Source: Candidatus Omnitrophota bacterium (GTDB lineage Bacteria; Hinthialibacterota; Hinthialibacteria; Hinthialibacterales; Hinthialibacteraceae). From it: DNA of 43,652 nt. Every line of letters starts with the position of its first letter. Position 1 is the stretch's first letter. The translations under genes were made by a program, and so were the position numbers. The notes under the pieces are model-generated. The model had not been told where the DNA came from. It made no database searches and worked only from the letters and a program-made list of their open reading frames with translations. Shown in pieces: positions 29,549 to 38,351 of this stretch. The DNA is taken from the NCBI GenBank assembly GCA_003598175.1, contig QZKN01000033.1, positions 1-43,652 of the forward strand, written 5' to 3'.

Positions 29549-31384
29549 ATGTCGCACCGCAAGAAAATCCTGATCATGAAGTCATCGAAAGTCGATATGC
29601 GGCTTCAAGTTCTCCTGTTTCTGTTTACGGCGGTTTTCGCGGTGTTGGTCTTTCGGTTGTGGACCATTCAAATTTATATGCAGGACGATTTCATCAAGTT
29701 GGCGGAACGCAACTATTACCGTCTGATCCCCATTCCGAGCAAACGAGGAACGATCAAGGATCGGAACGGAAATATTCTGGCCATGGATGTCAATTATTAC
29801 GACGTGTGGATTCCGATCCACGCCAAGAACGGAAAACGATTTGTTTCCGAGGACATCAAAACCACGCTCAATCTTCTTTCCCACATTTTGGAGGTTCCTT
29901 ACGAAGATTTGGAAGGATTGTACCGCCGAAATAAACGAGACAGTTATTACAAGCAAAATCGGGTTTGTGTAGCCAAACGAATCGACAAGCACAAATACGC
30001 CGCCATCGTAACCCGGCAAATCGAATTTCCCAAAGAGGCGATGGTATTTACGGAAAAAGTGCCAACCCGCTGGTACGGATACGGCTCCATGGCGGCGCAC
30101 GTTCTCGGCATCACGGGCGAAATCAGTCCGGAAGAGTTAAATCTGGCTCGTTATGCGGGATATTCGCAGGGAGACCGAATCGGATTGAGAGGAATCGAAT
30201 GGGCCTATGAAAAGTATCTGCGGGGGCAGGACGGACTCAATCGCGTGACCGTCAATAACCACGAGATTCAACAGGGGCGTCCGATCGAGGTCAAGCCGGC
30301 GGTTCCGGGCAACGACGTCATCCTGAATCTGGACATCAACCTGCAACAAGCGGCTGAACTCGTTTTGGGCGCATCGAAAGGAGTCGTCATCGTCGCCGAT
30401 CCACGAGACAATTCCATTCTGGCCATGGCGTCCAGTCCGCGATTCGATTCGAACAACTATTCCCGTGATTTCCGAAAATATTACAATGACCGTTCCGCCC
30501 CGCTGACAGATCGCGCGATCGCGGGGAAATATCCACCGGGTTCGGTCATTAAAGTCTTCGAAGTATTTCCCTTGATGGAGGATCTGCGCTTTACTCCCGG
30601 TCATACGGAATACTGTCCGGGCTCGTTTTCTCTCCCGGGAAATACGTGGCGATGTCACGAACGAAACGGGCACGGGTATGTCAACATGCTGGATGCGGTT
30701 CGCCTTTCCTGTGACGTATTTTTTTACAAAACCATCGATCAACTCGGCATCGAGCGCTTGTTTACGTGGATGGCGACATTTGGTTTGAATCAGAAAACCG
30801 GCATTGATCTGCGAAACGAATTATATACCCCCTATCCCAACCCGGGACAGAAGATGGCCACAAAAAGAGAACCGTGGTATAGGGGAGACACGATCAACAC
30901 CTCCATCGGGCAGGGCGACGTCAGTCTGACTCCGATTCAGATCAGTACGGGAATATGCGCCATCGCCAATCGCGGCACGTTATATCAACCCCGCGTCGCT
31001 CAAAAAGTGATCGACCCGGACAACAATGAAGTGGAAGTGTTTTCACCGCAAGTCACGGGGAAAATCGAAGCGGCGACAAAAACATGGGACGCCGCGCACA
31101 AAGCCATGTGGGAAGTCGTCAACGGCGTATCGGGCACCGGCCGGCGGGTCAAAAATGAGAAATTCGTTCTCGCCGGAAAAACGGGCACGTCGGAAACGGG
31201 AGTCAAAGGCAAAGGCAAGGAACCTCACGCCTGGTTTGTTTGTTACGGTCCCTATGAACATCCGGAAATCGTGATTACGATTCTACTCGAAAACGGCGGA
31301 CACGGCGGAGAACACGCTTCGCCATTAGCCAAAAAAATATTGGACGTGTATTTGGGAAATGTTTCGCTCCAAAATCTTGTATGA
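29549..31384 (+). CDS. mrdA: Penicillin-binding protein 2 (elongation transpeptidase)
   Basis: A 611-residue class B PBP that cross-links peptidoglycan during cell elongation. It has one N-terminal membrane helix (about 18-38), a PBP dimerisation (pedestal) domain (about 60-240, SKRGTIKDRNGNILA and RGIEWAYEKYLRGQDG), and a transpeptidase domain with SVIK (Ser332 and Lys335), the SCD triad in place of SxN (387-389), and KTGTSE (544-549). The SxD form is normal for PBP2. GGGGAG lies about 8 nt before the start. The end overlaps rodA by 26 nt, which couples the transpeptidase and its SEDS glycosyltransferase. Confidence 0.97.
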   Translation: MSHRKKILIMKSSKVDMRLQVLLFLFTAVFAVLVFRLWTIQIYMQDDFIKLAERNYYRLIPIPSKRGTIKDRNGNILAMDVNYYDVWIPIHAKNGKRFVSEDIKTTLNLLSHILEVPYEDLEGLYRRNKRDSYYKQNRVCVAKRIDKHKYAAIVTRQIEFPKEAMVFTEKVPTRWYGYGSMAAHVLGITGEISPEELNLARYAGYSQGDRIGLRGIEWAYEKYLRGQDGLNRVTVNNHEIQQGRPIEVKPAVPGNDVILNLDINLQQAAELVLGASKGVVIVADPRDNSILAMASSPRFDSNNYSRDFRKYYNDRSAPLTDRAIAGKYPPGSVIKVFEVFPLMEDLRFTPGHTEYCPGSFSLPGNTWRCHERNGHGYVNMLDAVRLSCDVFFYKTIDQLGIERLFTWMATFGLNQKTGIDLRNELYTPYPNPGQKMATKREPWYRGDTINTSIGQGDVSLTPIQISTGICAIANRGTLYQPRVAQKVIDPDNNEVEVFSPQVTGKIEAATKTWDAAHKAMWEVVNGVSGTGRRVKNEKFVLAGKTGTSETGVKGKGKEPHAWFVCYGPYEHPEIVITILLENGGHGGEHASPLAKKILDVYLGNVSLQNLV

Positions 31385-32693
31385 AATTGATTATTTCACT
31401 CTCCTGGTTGCCATCGGATTGGTGACATTCGGTGTTTTCACGATTGCCGGCGCCGGCGTCAACGAAGAGGTAGCCAATCTTTGGTACAAACAACGTTGGT
31501 TTAAACAAATCATCTGGGCGTTATGCGGATTCGCCCTGTTAACGCTCATCTTATGCATCGATTATCAGCTCTTGATTCGTTTCGCGCCGGCGATCTACGT
31601 GATCGGAATCGTCGGATTGCTACTTTGTTTCATTCCATTTTTCGTATTAGAAAGAAAGGGAGCGAGTTCATGGATTCATATCGGACCGTTGCCACAGATA
31701 CAACCCGCTGAATTTGCCAAATTGACAACGATTCTTATGCTGGCCCGGATTTTGGCGGCGAAAAAAGAGCAATGGTACGGATTGATTGATCTCATGAAGC
31801 CTTTGCTGATCGGCATGATCCCGTCATTATTGATTCTCAAACAACCCGATTTGGGTTCTGCGTTTGTTTTCATTCCCATCACACTGATCATGATGTTTGT
31901 CGCGGGAATGCCTTACGCCTATCTTCTCTTGTTATGCTCGCCCGCATTGTGCCTTTTGGGGATCAGCCACGATCCGCTTTTCATTCTGATTTGGCTGGCT
32001 CTCGTGGGCTCCATCCTTCTCGTTGCCATCCTCCATCAGGTTCCGTGGAGCATCACGGTTCCTTTTGTGCTCATCAGTCTGGGAGCTTATTTCATTGTGT
32101 TCGAATATGGGCAAACCATTTGGGAACATGCTCCACAACACGCCAAATTGCGCATCGAAGGGTATATGCAACCGGACATGGATCCGAACGCCACGAACTA
32201 CAATATCAATCAGTCGAAAATCGCATTGGGATCCGGCGGTTTTTGGGGAAAAGGATTGGGAAAAGGCACGCAAAGCACGTTGAAATTCCTCCCTGAATAT
32301 CAACACGATTTTATTTTCCCGGTCGTGGGGGAACAATCCGGATTTATCGGGGCGGTTTCCTTATTGGCGCTGTTCCTGTTATTATTGATACGAGGAATGG
32401 ATACCGCCGTGGAGGCAAAAACATTGCAGGGCGCGTTGGTTGCCGCCGGCATCGTCGCGTTGTTTTTTTCCCACATTCTGATCAACGTCGGAATGGTAAC
32501 CGGTCTTCTGCCCGTGACGGGCCTTCCATTGACGTTTATTTCCTATGGCGGATCGTTCATGCTGGCCAATTTGATGGGAGTGGCGCTGATGATCAACGTG
32601 AGAATGAGAGGTCCGCATGAAATGTTGAAAGACAGCATCTTCATCAGCCGTTCGCAGATGGCATTGCCTGCACATATTCCGGATGATTTTTAA
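31359..32693 (+). CDS. rodA: Peptidoglycan glycosyltransferase RodA (SEDS)
   Basis: A 444-residue SEDS polymerase with about ten to twelve membrane segments. It polymerises lipid II glycan chains and pairs with PBP2. Signatures are SSWIHIGPLPQIQPAEFAKL, LKQPDLGSAFVF, KFLPEYQHDFIFPVVGEQSG in the large periplasmic loop, and LTFISYGGSFMLANLMGVAL at the last helices. It could be called FtsW by homology alone, but location right after mrdA and overlap with it (start 31359 within mrdA) make RodA the better call. It is the last gene of the mre cluster. Confidence 0.95.
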   Translation: MFRSKILYEIDYFTLLVAIGLVTFGVFTIAGAGVNEEVANLWYKQRWFKQIIWALCGFALLTLILCIDYQLLIRFAPAIYVIGIVGLLLCFIPFFVLERKGASSWIHIGPLPQIQPAEFAKLTTILMLARILAAKKEQWYGLIDLMKPLLIGMIPSLLILKQPDLGSAFVFIPITLIMMFVAGMPYAYLLLLCSPALCLLGISHDPLFILIWLALVGSILLVAILHQVPWSITVPFVLISLGAYFIVFEYGQTIWEHAPQHAKLRIEGYMQPDMDPNATNYNINQSKIALGSGGFWGKGLGKGTQSTLKFLPEYQHDFIFPVVGEQSGFIGAVSLLALFLLLLIRGMDTAVEAKTLQGALVAAGIVALFFSHILINVGMVTGLLPVTGLPLTFISYGGSFMLANLMGVALMINVRMRGPHEMLKDSIFISRSQMALPAHIPDDF

Positions 32694-32860
32694 GGGCGTA
32701 GAAGTGAGAATCCATACCGAGCGCAACAGTGGAAACTCCTATTTTGACTTTCATGAATCATTTCGCCGGGATCATAAAAACCAGACAGACCTATACCATG
32801 TTATTGACGGCCTGCTCATTCATTTCATCAGCAAGCAGGTAATACCGTCCGAGGATTTTA

Positions 32861-35221
32861 ATGAACGAAACCATCGCCACCGAATTGTATTCCAATCCAA
32901 AAGCGCTAGCCATTGAATTGAAGCGTTACGGTCTTTCTCTCACGCCACAAGAGGCCATACAAATCAAAGAAAGACTCGGCCGCGCGCCTTCGCTGGCGGA
33001 ATTGTTCATTTTCGATATAGAGTGGAGCGAACACTGCTCATACAAAAGCAGCAAACATTTATTAAAGAAATATCTTCCCGTTTCCGGTCGCAACGTGATT
33101 CAGGGACCGGAAGAGGATGCGGGAATCCTTTTTTTCACCACCATTGACGACCACCGTTACGGCATCGTCATCGCTCACGAAAGCCACAATCATCCTTCAC
33201 AGGTTCTGCCATTCGAGGGAGCGGCGACCGGCATCGGCGGGATCGTGCGCGACGTCGATTGCATGGGCGCATCCGTGATCGGCGTCGCCGATCCGCTACG
33301 GTTCGGGAATCCCAACGGGAACCATGCGGAACGAACAAAATCCATCGTGGAAGGCGTGGTGGAAGGAATTTGGCATTACGGAAACGCCCTGGGCGTCCCC
33401 AATCTCGGAGGAGATGTGGTCTTTCACGACGGCTTCGACGACAACTGTCTGGTTAACGTCGTGGCGATCGGATTGTTGCGGGAAGACGAGATCATTCACA
33501 GCCGCGTTCCGGAAGAGGGAGACGGATATGACCTGATTTTAATCGGGAAACCGACGGATCGTTCCGGTTTCGGCGGCGCATCTTTCGCGTCCGGCACATT
33601 GAACTCGGAAAACGAAGAAGAGAATAAAGGCGCCGTGCAAATTCCCGATCCGTTCCTGAAAAACATTTTATTGCATTATAAAGCGACGCATGAAGTGCGC
33701 CGCCGCGCCCGCGAGCTGGGGATAAAAATCGGAATGAAAGATTTGGGAGCAGGTGGAATCGCCTGTTGTTCCTCGGAAATCGGTGAAAGCGGCGGCTTCG
33801 GTGTGGAACTCAACCTCGATTGGGTGCACGTTTCCGAAGAAAATCTTCCCCCCGAAGTGATTCTCTGCGCGGAAACGCAGGAACGGTATCTGTTGGCGGT
33901 TCCACCGAGTTTCACGCCGGAAGTATTGAAAATTTATAACGACGATTGGGAACTTCCTTCCATCTGTTCCGGCGCGGGAGCGCACGTGATCGGCAAGGCT
34001 ATCCAAAAACCGGTGATGCGCGTTTTCCATCATGGACAACTCGTCACCGAACTCCCCATCGATTTCGTGGTCGAAGGCATTCGCTATCAACGCGAATCGG
34101 AGCCTGGTGTCGGTACATTCATCGAACCCGTTTTCGCAATGCCGGACAATCTGAACCAGCTGTTCCTGCAAATGCTGGCCCAACCCAATATTGCCTCAAA
34201 AGAATGGATTTTTCGGCATTACGATACGGAAGTGCAAGGCCATGCCGTAATTCGGCCGGGAGAAGCGGATGCATCGCTTATCGTTCCGATTGAAGGATGC
34301 CCTGCCGGAATTGCCTTATCCGTCGATGGGAATCCCTTTTATGGAGAGATTTCTCCGTTTTGGGGAGGAGCGACCGCCGTGGCGGAAGCGATGAGAAATA
34401 TCGCCGCAATCGGCGCCACGCCGCGGGCAATGACAGATTGCCTCAATTTCGGGAATCCGGAAGCGCCGCGGGATTTTTGGGCTTTGGAAGAAGGAATTAA
34501 AGGGATTGCGGAAGCGGCGAGGAAACTCGGTCCGGTCGCGGATCGGGAAGCGATTCCTTTCGTTTCCGGCAACGTATCGCTCTATAATCAATCCGCTACC
34601 GGACGCTCCATTCCTCCTTCTCCCATCATCGCCTGCGTCGGCGTCATCGAGGATGCGTCCAAAGCGATCACGATGGAAATCAAAGCGAGCGGTCATCTTC
34701 TCCTCTTGATCGGTGAGCGCTTCAACGAACTGGGGGGATCGGAATACTATCGTGTTCTCGGAAAAGGACCTGGCGCGAATGCGCCCATTGTTCGTTATGC
34801 AATCGAACAAGGAATCATTTACGGAACCATCCAGGCAATAGATAAAGGCCTGGTTCTTTCCGCGCATGACATATCCAACGGCGGTTTATTGACATCCGCC
34901 GCGGAAATGCTGCTGGCTACCCATCCTCGGAGCGATTTGGGACTTAAAATCCATCCAATCCCGCCGGATTCCGCTCTGCGGGAAGATATTACGCTCTTTT
35001 CCGAATCGAGCGGAATGTTATTGGAAGCGTCTCCCGATCATGCCGATGAATTGATTGAATTGTATAAAACCTATGCGCTGGATGCCCGCGTGTTGGGAAT
35101 TACGACAACCGAGGGCCGGTTGCTCGTTTACGATAAAAACGACGAATCATTAATCGATTTGTCCGTCGAGGAGATGCGGCAACAATGGAGAGGCGCTTTT
35201 GGTCTGACATTGGCCACATAA
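32861..35221 (+). CDS. purL: Phosphoribosylformylglycinamidine synthase, PurL subunit
   Basis: A 786-residue ATP-dependent FGAM synthase subunit of the small (PurS-dependent) type. It converts FGAR and glutamine-derived ammonia to FGAM in purine synthesis. Conserved segments are the FDIEWSEHCSYKSSK start (catalytic-region His58), ESHNHPSQVLPFEGAATGIG, the KDLGAGGIACCSSEIGESGG segment, the second half ATP site GGATAVAEAMRNIAAIGATP with CLNFGNPE, and AHDISNGGLLTSAAEMLL. GAGG is 7 nt before ATG 32861. It is 103 nt upstream of purQ on the same strand. No purS lies beside either gene; that bridging subunit must be elsewhere. Confidence 0.97.
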   Translation: MNETIATELYSNPKALAIELKRYGLSLTPQEAIQIKERLGRAPSLAELFIFDIEWSEHCSYKSSKHLLKKYLPVSGRNVIQGPEEDAGILFFTTIDDHRYGIVIAHESHNHPSQVLPFEGAATGIGGIVRDVDCMGASVIGVADPLRFGNPNGNHAERTKSIVEGVVEGIWHYGNALGVPNLGGDVVFHDGFDDNCLVNVVAIGLLREDEIIHSRVPEEGDGYDLILIGKPTDRSGFGGASFASGTLNSENEEENKGAVQIPDPFLKNILLHYKATHEVRRRARELGIKIGMKDLGAGGIACCSSEIGESGGFGVELNLDWVHVSEENLPPEVILCAETQERYLLAVPPSFTPEVLKIYNDDWELPSICSGAGAHVIGKAIQKPVMRVFHHGQLVTELPIDFVVEGIRYQRESEPGVGTFIEPVFAMPDNLNQLFLQMLAQPNIASKEWIFRHYDTEVQGHAVIRPGEADASLIVPIEGCPAGIALSVDGNPFYGEISPFWGGATAVAEAMRNIAAIGATPRAMTDCLNFGNPEAPRDFWALEEGIKGIAEAARKLGPVADREAIPFVSGNVSLYNQSATGRSIPPSPIIACVGVIEDASKAITMEIKASGHLLLLIGERFNELGGSEYYRVLGKGPGANAPIVRYAIEQGIIYGTIQAIDKGLVLSAHDISNGGLLTSAAEMLLATHPRSDLGLKIHPIPPDSALREDITLFSESSGMLLEASPDHADELIELYKTYALDARVLGITTTEGRLLVYDKNDESLIDLSVEEMRQQWRGAFGLTLAT

Positions 35222-35246
35222 ACCGTCATCGAACGTTCGAATACTG

Positions 35247-35263
35247 AAACCTTCGAGGTTTTT
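35247..35263 (+). terminator. Weak hairpin with short T-run between purL and purQ
   Basis: Stem AAACCT (35247-35252) and AGGTTT (35256-35261) with a TCG loop and two more T residues. It is too small to be a firm terminator and may only attenuate read-through from purL to purQ. Confidence 0.3.
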
Positions 35264-35323
35264 AATCCATACAATTTGATCCAAGCTAACAAATTTATCT
35301 GATTCAAGAAAGAACGCGAAACG

Positions 35324-36175
35324 ATGTCATCAACCCAACCACCGAAAGTCGCCGTGCTTCAATTTCCCGGTTCGAATTGTGAATCGGAAACGGTTCAGGC
35401 GCTTACCATCGTCGGATTGCAAGCGGAAATCTTTCGCTGGAACCGCCCGGCTCTACTTTTGGAATCTTACGACGCTTACATCGTACCCGGCGGTTTTGCT
35501 TATGAAGATCGCGTACGCGCGGGAGTCATCGCGGCCAAAGAGCCGTTGCTGGACGTGCTTTCGCAAGAAGCGGAAAAAGGGAAACCGGTTTTGGGAATCT
35601 GTAACGGCGCACAAATTTTGCTGGAAACCGGCCTTTTGCCGGGACTCAAACCCGGCAACATCGAAATGGCTTTGGCGCATAACTACATAACATTCCGTAA
35701 GCATGTGGTTCGACGCGGCCATCATTGTGGTTGGGTGAATCTTCGCAGTGAAGTACATGAAAATCGCACTCCTTTCACTCGAACACTGCGGAAAGGCGAC
35801 ATCGTTCCCATCACCGTCTCGCACGGGGAAGGCCGTTTCACCAGCAACGATGAAGACGTGCTTCATTCGCTGGAAGAGCAGCAACTCATTCTTTGGCGTT
35901 ATTGTAATGATGAGGGAGAAATCGAAGAGGGATTACCAACCAATCCCAACGGCTCCTTCTCCAACATCGCGGGCATTTGCAATCCGAAAGGAAATGTGGC
36001 GGCGCTGATGCCGCATCCCGAACGCGCGTTCTTTTTACGGCAAGTTCCGACGACGTGGTATGGACCGTGGGGAGAACGCCGCCGAAAGGAAATCGGGAAT
36101 TCGGATGCATGGAGCGTACCCGGACCGGGTTATGCGATATTCGAATCGCTGGCGAATTATTTAACAAGCGAGTAA
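35324..36175 (+). CDS. purQ: Phosphoribosylformylglycinamidine synthase, PurQ glutaminase
   Basis: A 283-residue class I glutamine amidotransferase that feeds ammonia to PurL. The triad is visible: nucleophile Cys93 in VLGICNGAQILLETGLLPG, and His231/Glu233 in MPHPERAF. The N-terminus KVAVLQFPGSNCE and YIVPGGFAYEDRVRAG are typical PurQ. It is about 50 residues longer than the Bacillus form, with an insert in the 180-215 region (EEQQLILWRYCNDEGEIEEG), a length seen in other bacterial and archaeal PurQ. It follows purL by 103 nt. ATG 35324 has only a weak purine-rich ribosome site. Confidence 0.96.
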   Translation: MSSTQPPKVAVLQFPGSNCESETVQALTIVGLQAEIFRWNRPALLLESYDAYIVPGGFAYEDRVRAGVIAAKEPLLDVLSQEAEKGKPVLGICNGAQILLETGLLPGLKPGNIEMALAHNYITFRKHVVRRGHHCGWVNLRSEVHENRTPFTRTLRKGDIVPITVSHGEGRFTSNDEDVLHSLEEQQLILWRYCNDEGEIEEGLPTNPNGSFSNIAGICNPKGNVAALMPHPERAFFLRQVPTTWYGPWGERRRKEIGNSDAWSVPGPGYAIFESLANYLTSE

Positions 36176-36289
36176 ACAAGGCATGGACGTTCATTCAACC
36201 ATGGGTAAAGCAAGCGTCCTCGCTTGCACATACAACGCAAGCGAAACGCCTACTCTACCCACGTCAATCTTTTTATAAAAGGGATAAGT
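36176..36289. repeat. Cargo-type hairpin in the purQ-galK gap
   Basis: GCAAGCG (36210-36216) and CGCTTGC (36221-36227) form a 7-bp hairpin with a TCCT loop, then GCAAGCGAAACGCCTACTC and a TACCC end. This is a short palindromic repeat of the same general kind as the mosaic cargo but without the constant modules. It sits in the galK 5' leader. Confidence 0.5.
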
Positions 36290-37456
36290 ATGAATCAGAA
36301 ACTCAATGGTGCGGAACTTTATCAGGAACGATACGGCGCGTCACCGGCCGCGGCATCGAAAGCGCCCGGCCGGGTGGAAATTCTCGGCAATCATACCGAT
36401 TATAATGGCGGATATGTATTGACCGTTGCGCTGGACAAAGCAATCACCATTCATGGTGAACGCCTGGACGAACCGTTTGTGACCGTATATTCCTCCGTTT
36501 TTGATGAGGAAAACCGATTTCCAATACATGAACTCCAACGGGACCCGAATCACCCGTGGGCGAACTATGTCAAAGGCGTTTTATTCGAGTTGAAGCAGGC
36601 AGGAATCGAATGGGGAGGATTTCGAGCGGTGATCGCAGGGAATTTACCGATCGGCGCGGGAGTGAGCAGTTCCGCCGCTTTGGAAATGGCCGTCGCTTTC
36701 TTTGTACAGGCGTTATATCCTTACCAAATGGAAAAAATGCAGTTGGCAAAGTTATGCCAGAGAGCCGAAAACAATTTTGTGGGGATGCCGTGCGGGATTT
36801 TGGATCAATTTTCTTCGATTTTCGGCGAGAACAATGCGTTTCTCTTTCTGGATTGCGACACGCTCGAGCATAAAGTACTGCCGCTTCCCTCCCCCGCCCC
36901 CGCCATCATATTGTGCAATACGCATGTCAAGCACGAGCTGGTCGAAAGCGAATATAAAACACGGCGGCGGCAATGCGAAGCGGCGGCGCAAACGATCAGC
37001 GAACATATCGGACGTCCGGTCCGCTTTTTACGAGATATTTCACTCATCGAATTTAAAGATTTTGAGGATATGTTGGATAACGTGCTGCGATGCCGGGCAA
37101 GGCACGTCATGTACGAAAACCAGCGCGTCCTTCATGGCGTTTCCGCCTTGCAAATCAAAGATTTATCGCATCTGGGCGAGCTGATGCGGTTATCCCATAG
37201 CAGCTCACGCGATTTATTTGAGAATAGTTGCGAAGAATTGGACGTTCTGGTCGAAGAAGCGCAAACGATTAAAGGATGCATCGGCATGAAGCTGACCGGC
37301 GGCGGTTTCGGCGGCTGTACGGTCAATCTCGTCGAAAGCGACAAAGTGGATTCGTTCACGCAAGTCATTCGAGAACGTTATGCGGCGAGAACGGGAAGAG
37401 AGTGCGACACGATGGTATGCGGTATTGGCGAGGGAGCTGGGATCGTATTTTCGTAA
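36290..37456 (+). CDS. galK: Galactokinase-family GHMP sugar kinase
   Basis: A 388-residue GHMP kinase. Motif 1 is APGRVEILGNHTDYNGGYVL (substrate site), motif 2 (phosphate loop) is PIGAGVSSSAALEMA, and motif 3 is KLTGGGFGGCTVNLV. The length and motif order fit galactokinase, which phosphorylates galactose at C1 with ATP. Motif 1 has GNHTDY rather than the GEHTDY of enterobacterial GalK; this variant occurs in other environmental bacteria, so exact sugar specificity is less certain. ATG 36290 was chosen for AAAGGG just upstream; an earlier in-frame start at 36224 would read into repeat DNA. No galT or galE is adjacent. A decayed beta-galactosidase lies 3.5 kb downstream. Confidence 0.88.
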   Translation: MNQKLNGAELYQERYGASPAAASKAPGRVEILGNHTDYNGGYVLTVALDKAITIHGERLDEPFVTVYSSVFDEENRFPIHELQRDPNHPWANYVKGVLFELKQAGIEWGGFRAVIAGNLPIGAGVSSSAALEMAVAFFVQALYPYQMEKMQLAKLCQRAENNFVGMPCGILDQFSSIFGENNAFLFLDCDTLEHKVLPLPSPAPAIILCNTHVKHELVESEYKTRRRQCEAAAQTISEHIGRPVRFLRDISLIEFKDFEDMLDNVLRCRARHVMYENQRVLHGVSALQIKDLSHLGELMRLSHSSSRDLFENSCEELDVLVEEAQTIKGCIGMKLTGGGFGGCTVNLVESDKVDSFTQVIRERYAARTGRECDTMVCGIGEGAGIVFS

Positions 37457-37519
37457 TTAACACGATAGCACTAACATCGCAGACGAGGGCGCCTGCTCTA
37501 CCCGTGTTTTTTTTTCACA

Positions 37520-37608
37520 GAAACCTTCATGATCAACAGGTCACAACGAAGGTTGAACCTCACTCGTAGGGACGATTCGCGAACCGCCCCTACGACAGAC
37601 ATTTTCAA
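37520..37608 (+). repeat. Mosaic intergenic repeat, copy D
   Basis: The left module (AAACCTTCATGATCAACAGG, TCACAACGAAGGTTGAA) is joined to cargo GTAGGGACGATTCGC plus GAACCGCCCCTAC and a right module ACATTTTCAACCCC that merges into the next unit. A T-run and CACAGAAACC just before it suggest the end of a further, decayed unit at about 37475-37525 with cargo AGACGAGGGCGCCTGCTC. Confidence 0.8.
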
Positions 37609-37700
37609 CCCCACATGATCGATTGATCACAACGAACGATGAAAATGTTTACGATTCTAGATGCGGACGGGACGTCCGCGCTCCGGCATTTTCATAGAAA
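37607..37700 (+). repeat. Mosaic intergenic repeat, copy E
   Basis: The left module CATGATCGATTGATCACAAC, then GAACGATGAAAATG, is followed by cargo GCGGACGGGACGTCCGC and right module GCATTTTCATAGAAAA. The cargo and spacer (TTTACGATTCTAGATGCGGA) are nearly identical to copy B 30 kb away. With copy D it fills the galK-lipoprotein gap, which holds no gene. Confidence 0.85.
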
Positions 37701-37730
37701 AGAAGGGGGCGGTTTGATTCCTCCCCCTTT
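37695..37730 (-). terminator. Likely terminator of the glycine-zipper lipoprotein gene
   Basis: On the minus strand AAGGGGG and CCCCCTT (7-bp stem, 13-nt loop) are followed by CTTTTCT. It lies about 30 nt after the stop at 37758. The T-run is interrupted, so efficiency is uncertain. Confidence 0.5.
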
Positions 37731-37757
37731 CCCGGTTGCCTTGTTTCGGGCAACGGT

Positions 37758-38096
37758 TTATCGCGGAGCGGTATTGTAATAGGGTTGAGGCGTTTGCGGT
37801 TGTGTGGGCTGCGGAGCGGTTTGCTGTTGTGCTTGCGTTGCGCCTTGATTGTATCCCTGATTGTACCCTTCCTGGCTGGCCTGTTGCTTTTGATTATCCA
37901 CATGATCATTGATAATCGCGCCGCCCAAGGCGCCAAGCGCGCCGCCAAGCAACGTCGATTTGGTGTTTCCGCCGATAATCTGCCCGGCCGCCGCGCCGAT
38001 CCCGCCGCCGACCGCCGCGCCTCTTTGCGCGGGAGTGCATCCGCCGAAAAGCAGAGCCAAACCGACAGTCAAAATTAAACCTTTTTTGATTGACAT
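37758..38096 (-). CDS. Glycine-zipper lipoprotein
   Basis: A 112-residue lipoprotein. The signal peptide is MSIKKGLILTVGLALLFGGC with a lipobox LFGGC and Cys20. Residues 24-66 form a glycine-zipper (RGAAVGGGIGAAAGQIIGG and LLGGALGALGGAIINDHV), as in outer-membrane 17-kDa antigen-like proteins. The C-terminal 45 residues are Gln/Pro/Tyr-rich and probably disordered. ATG 38096 is chosen for the strong AAAGGAG 7 nt upstream and because the signal peptide begins there; 25 residues upstream in frame look spurious. It probably sits in the outer membrane and stabilises the envelope. Nothing adjacent fixes its role. Confidence 0.85.
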   Translation of the reverse strand: MSIKKGLILTVGLALLFGGCTPAQRGAAVGGGIGAAAGQIIGGNTKSTLLGGALGALGGAIINDHVDNQKQQASQEGYNQGYNQGATQAQQQTAPQPTQPQTPQPYYNTAPR

Positions 38097-38351
38097 GAAA
38101 ATTCTCCTTTCTTTATCTCTCCAAATACAATCCTGTTTTGTTTTCTGATTCACTATCTGTGAATATCGCAATTTTTCCGCATGTAACTATAATAATATCG
38201 GATTTTTCAATCGCCTATTTCCGAAAAGGATTCATTCGAATGCCGGACGAAGTGTTGAATAATCATATTTTATCAAAAAACCTGGAAACGTCCATCCTAT
38301 TTCGCTTGATTGTAAGTCAATTGTCATCAAATCGATTCCATTTCCTGATCC

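Noticed and set aside
31359-32693. FtsW rather than RodA
   Set aside because: The two are hard to separate by motif, but overlap with the PBP2 gene and the mreBCD context favour the elongation enzyme.
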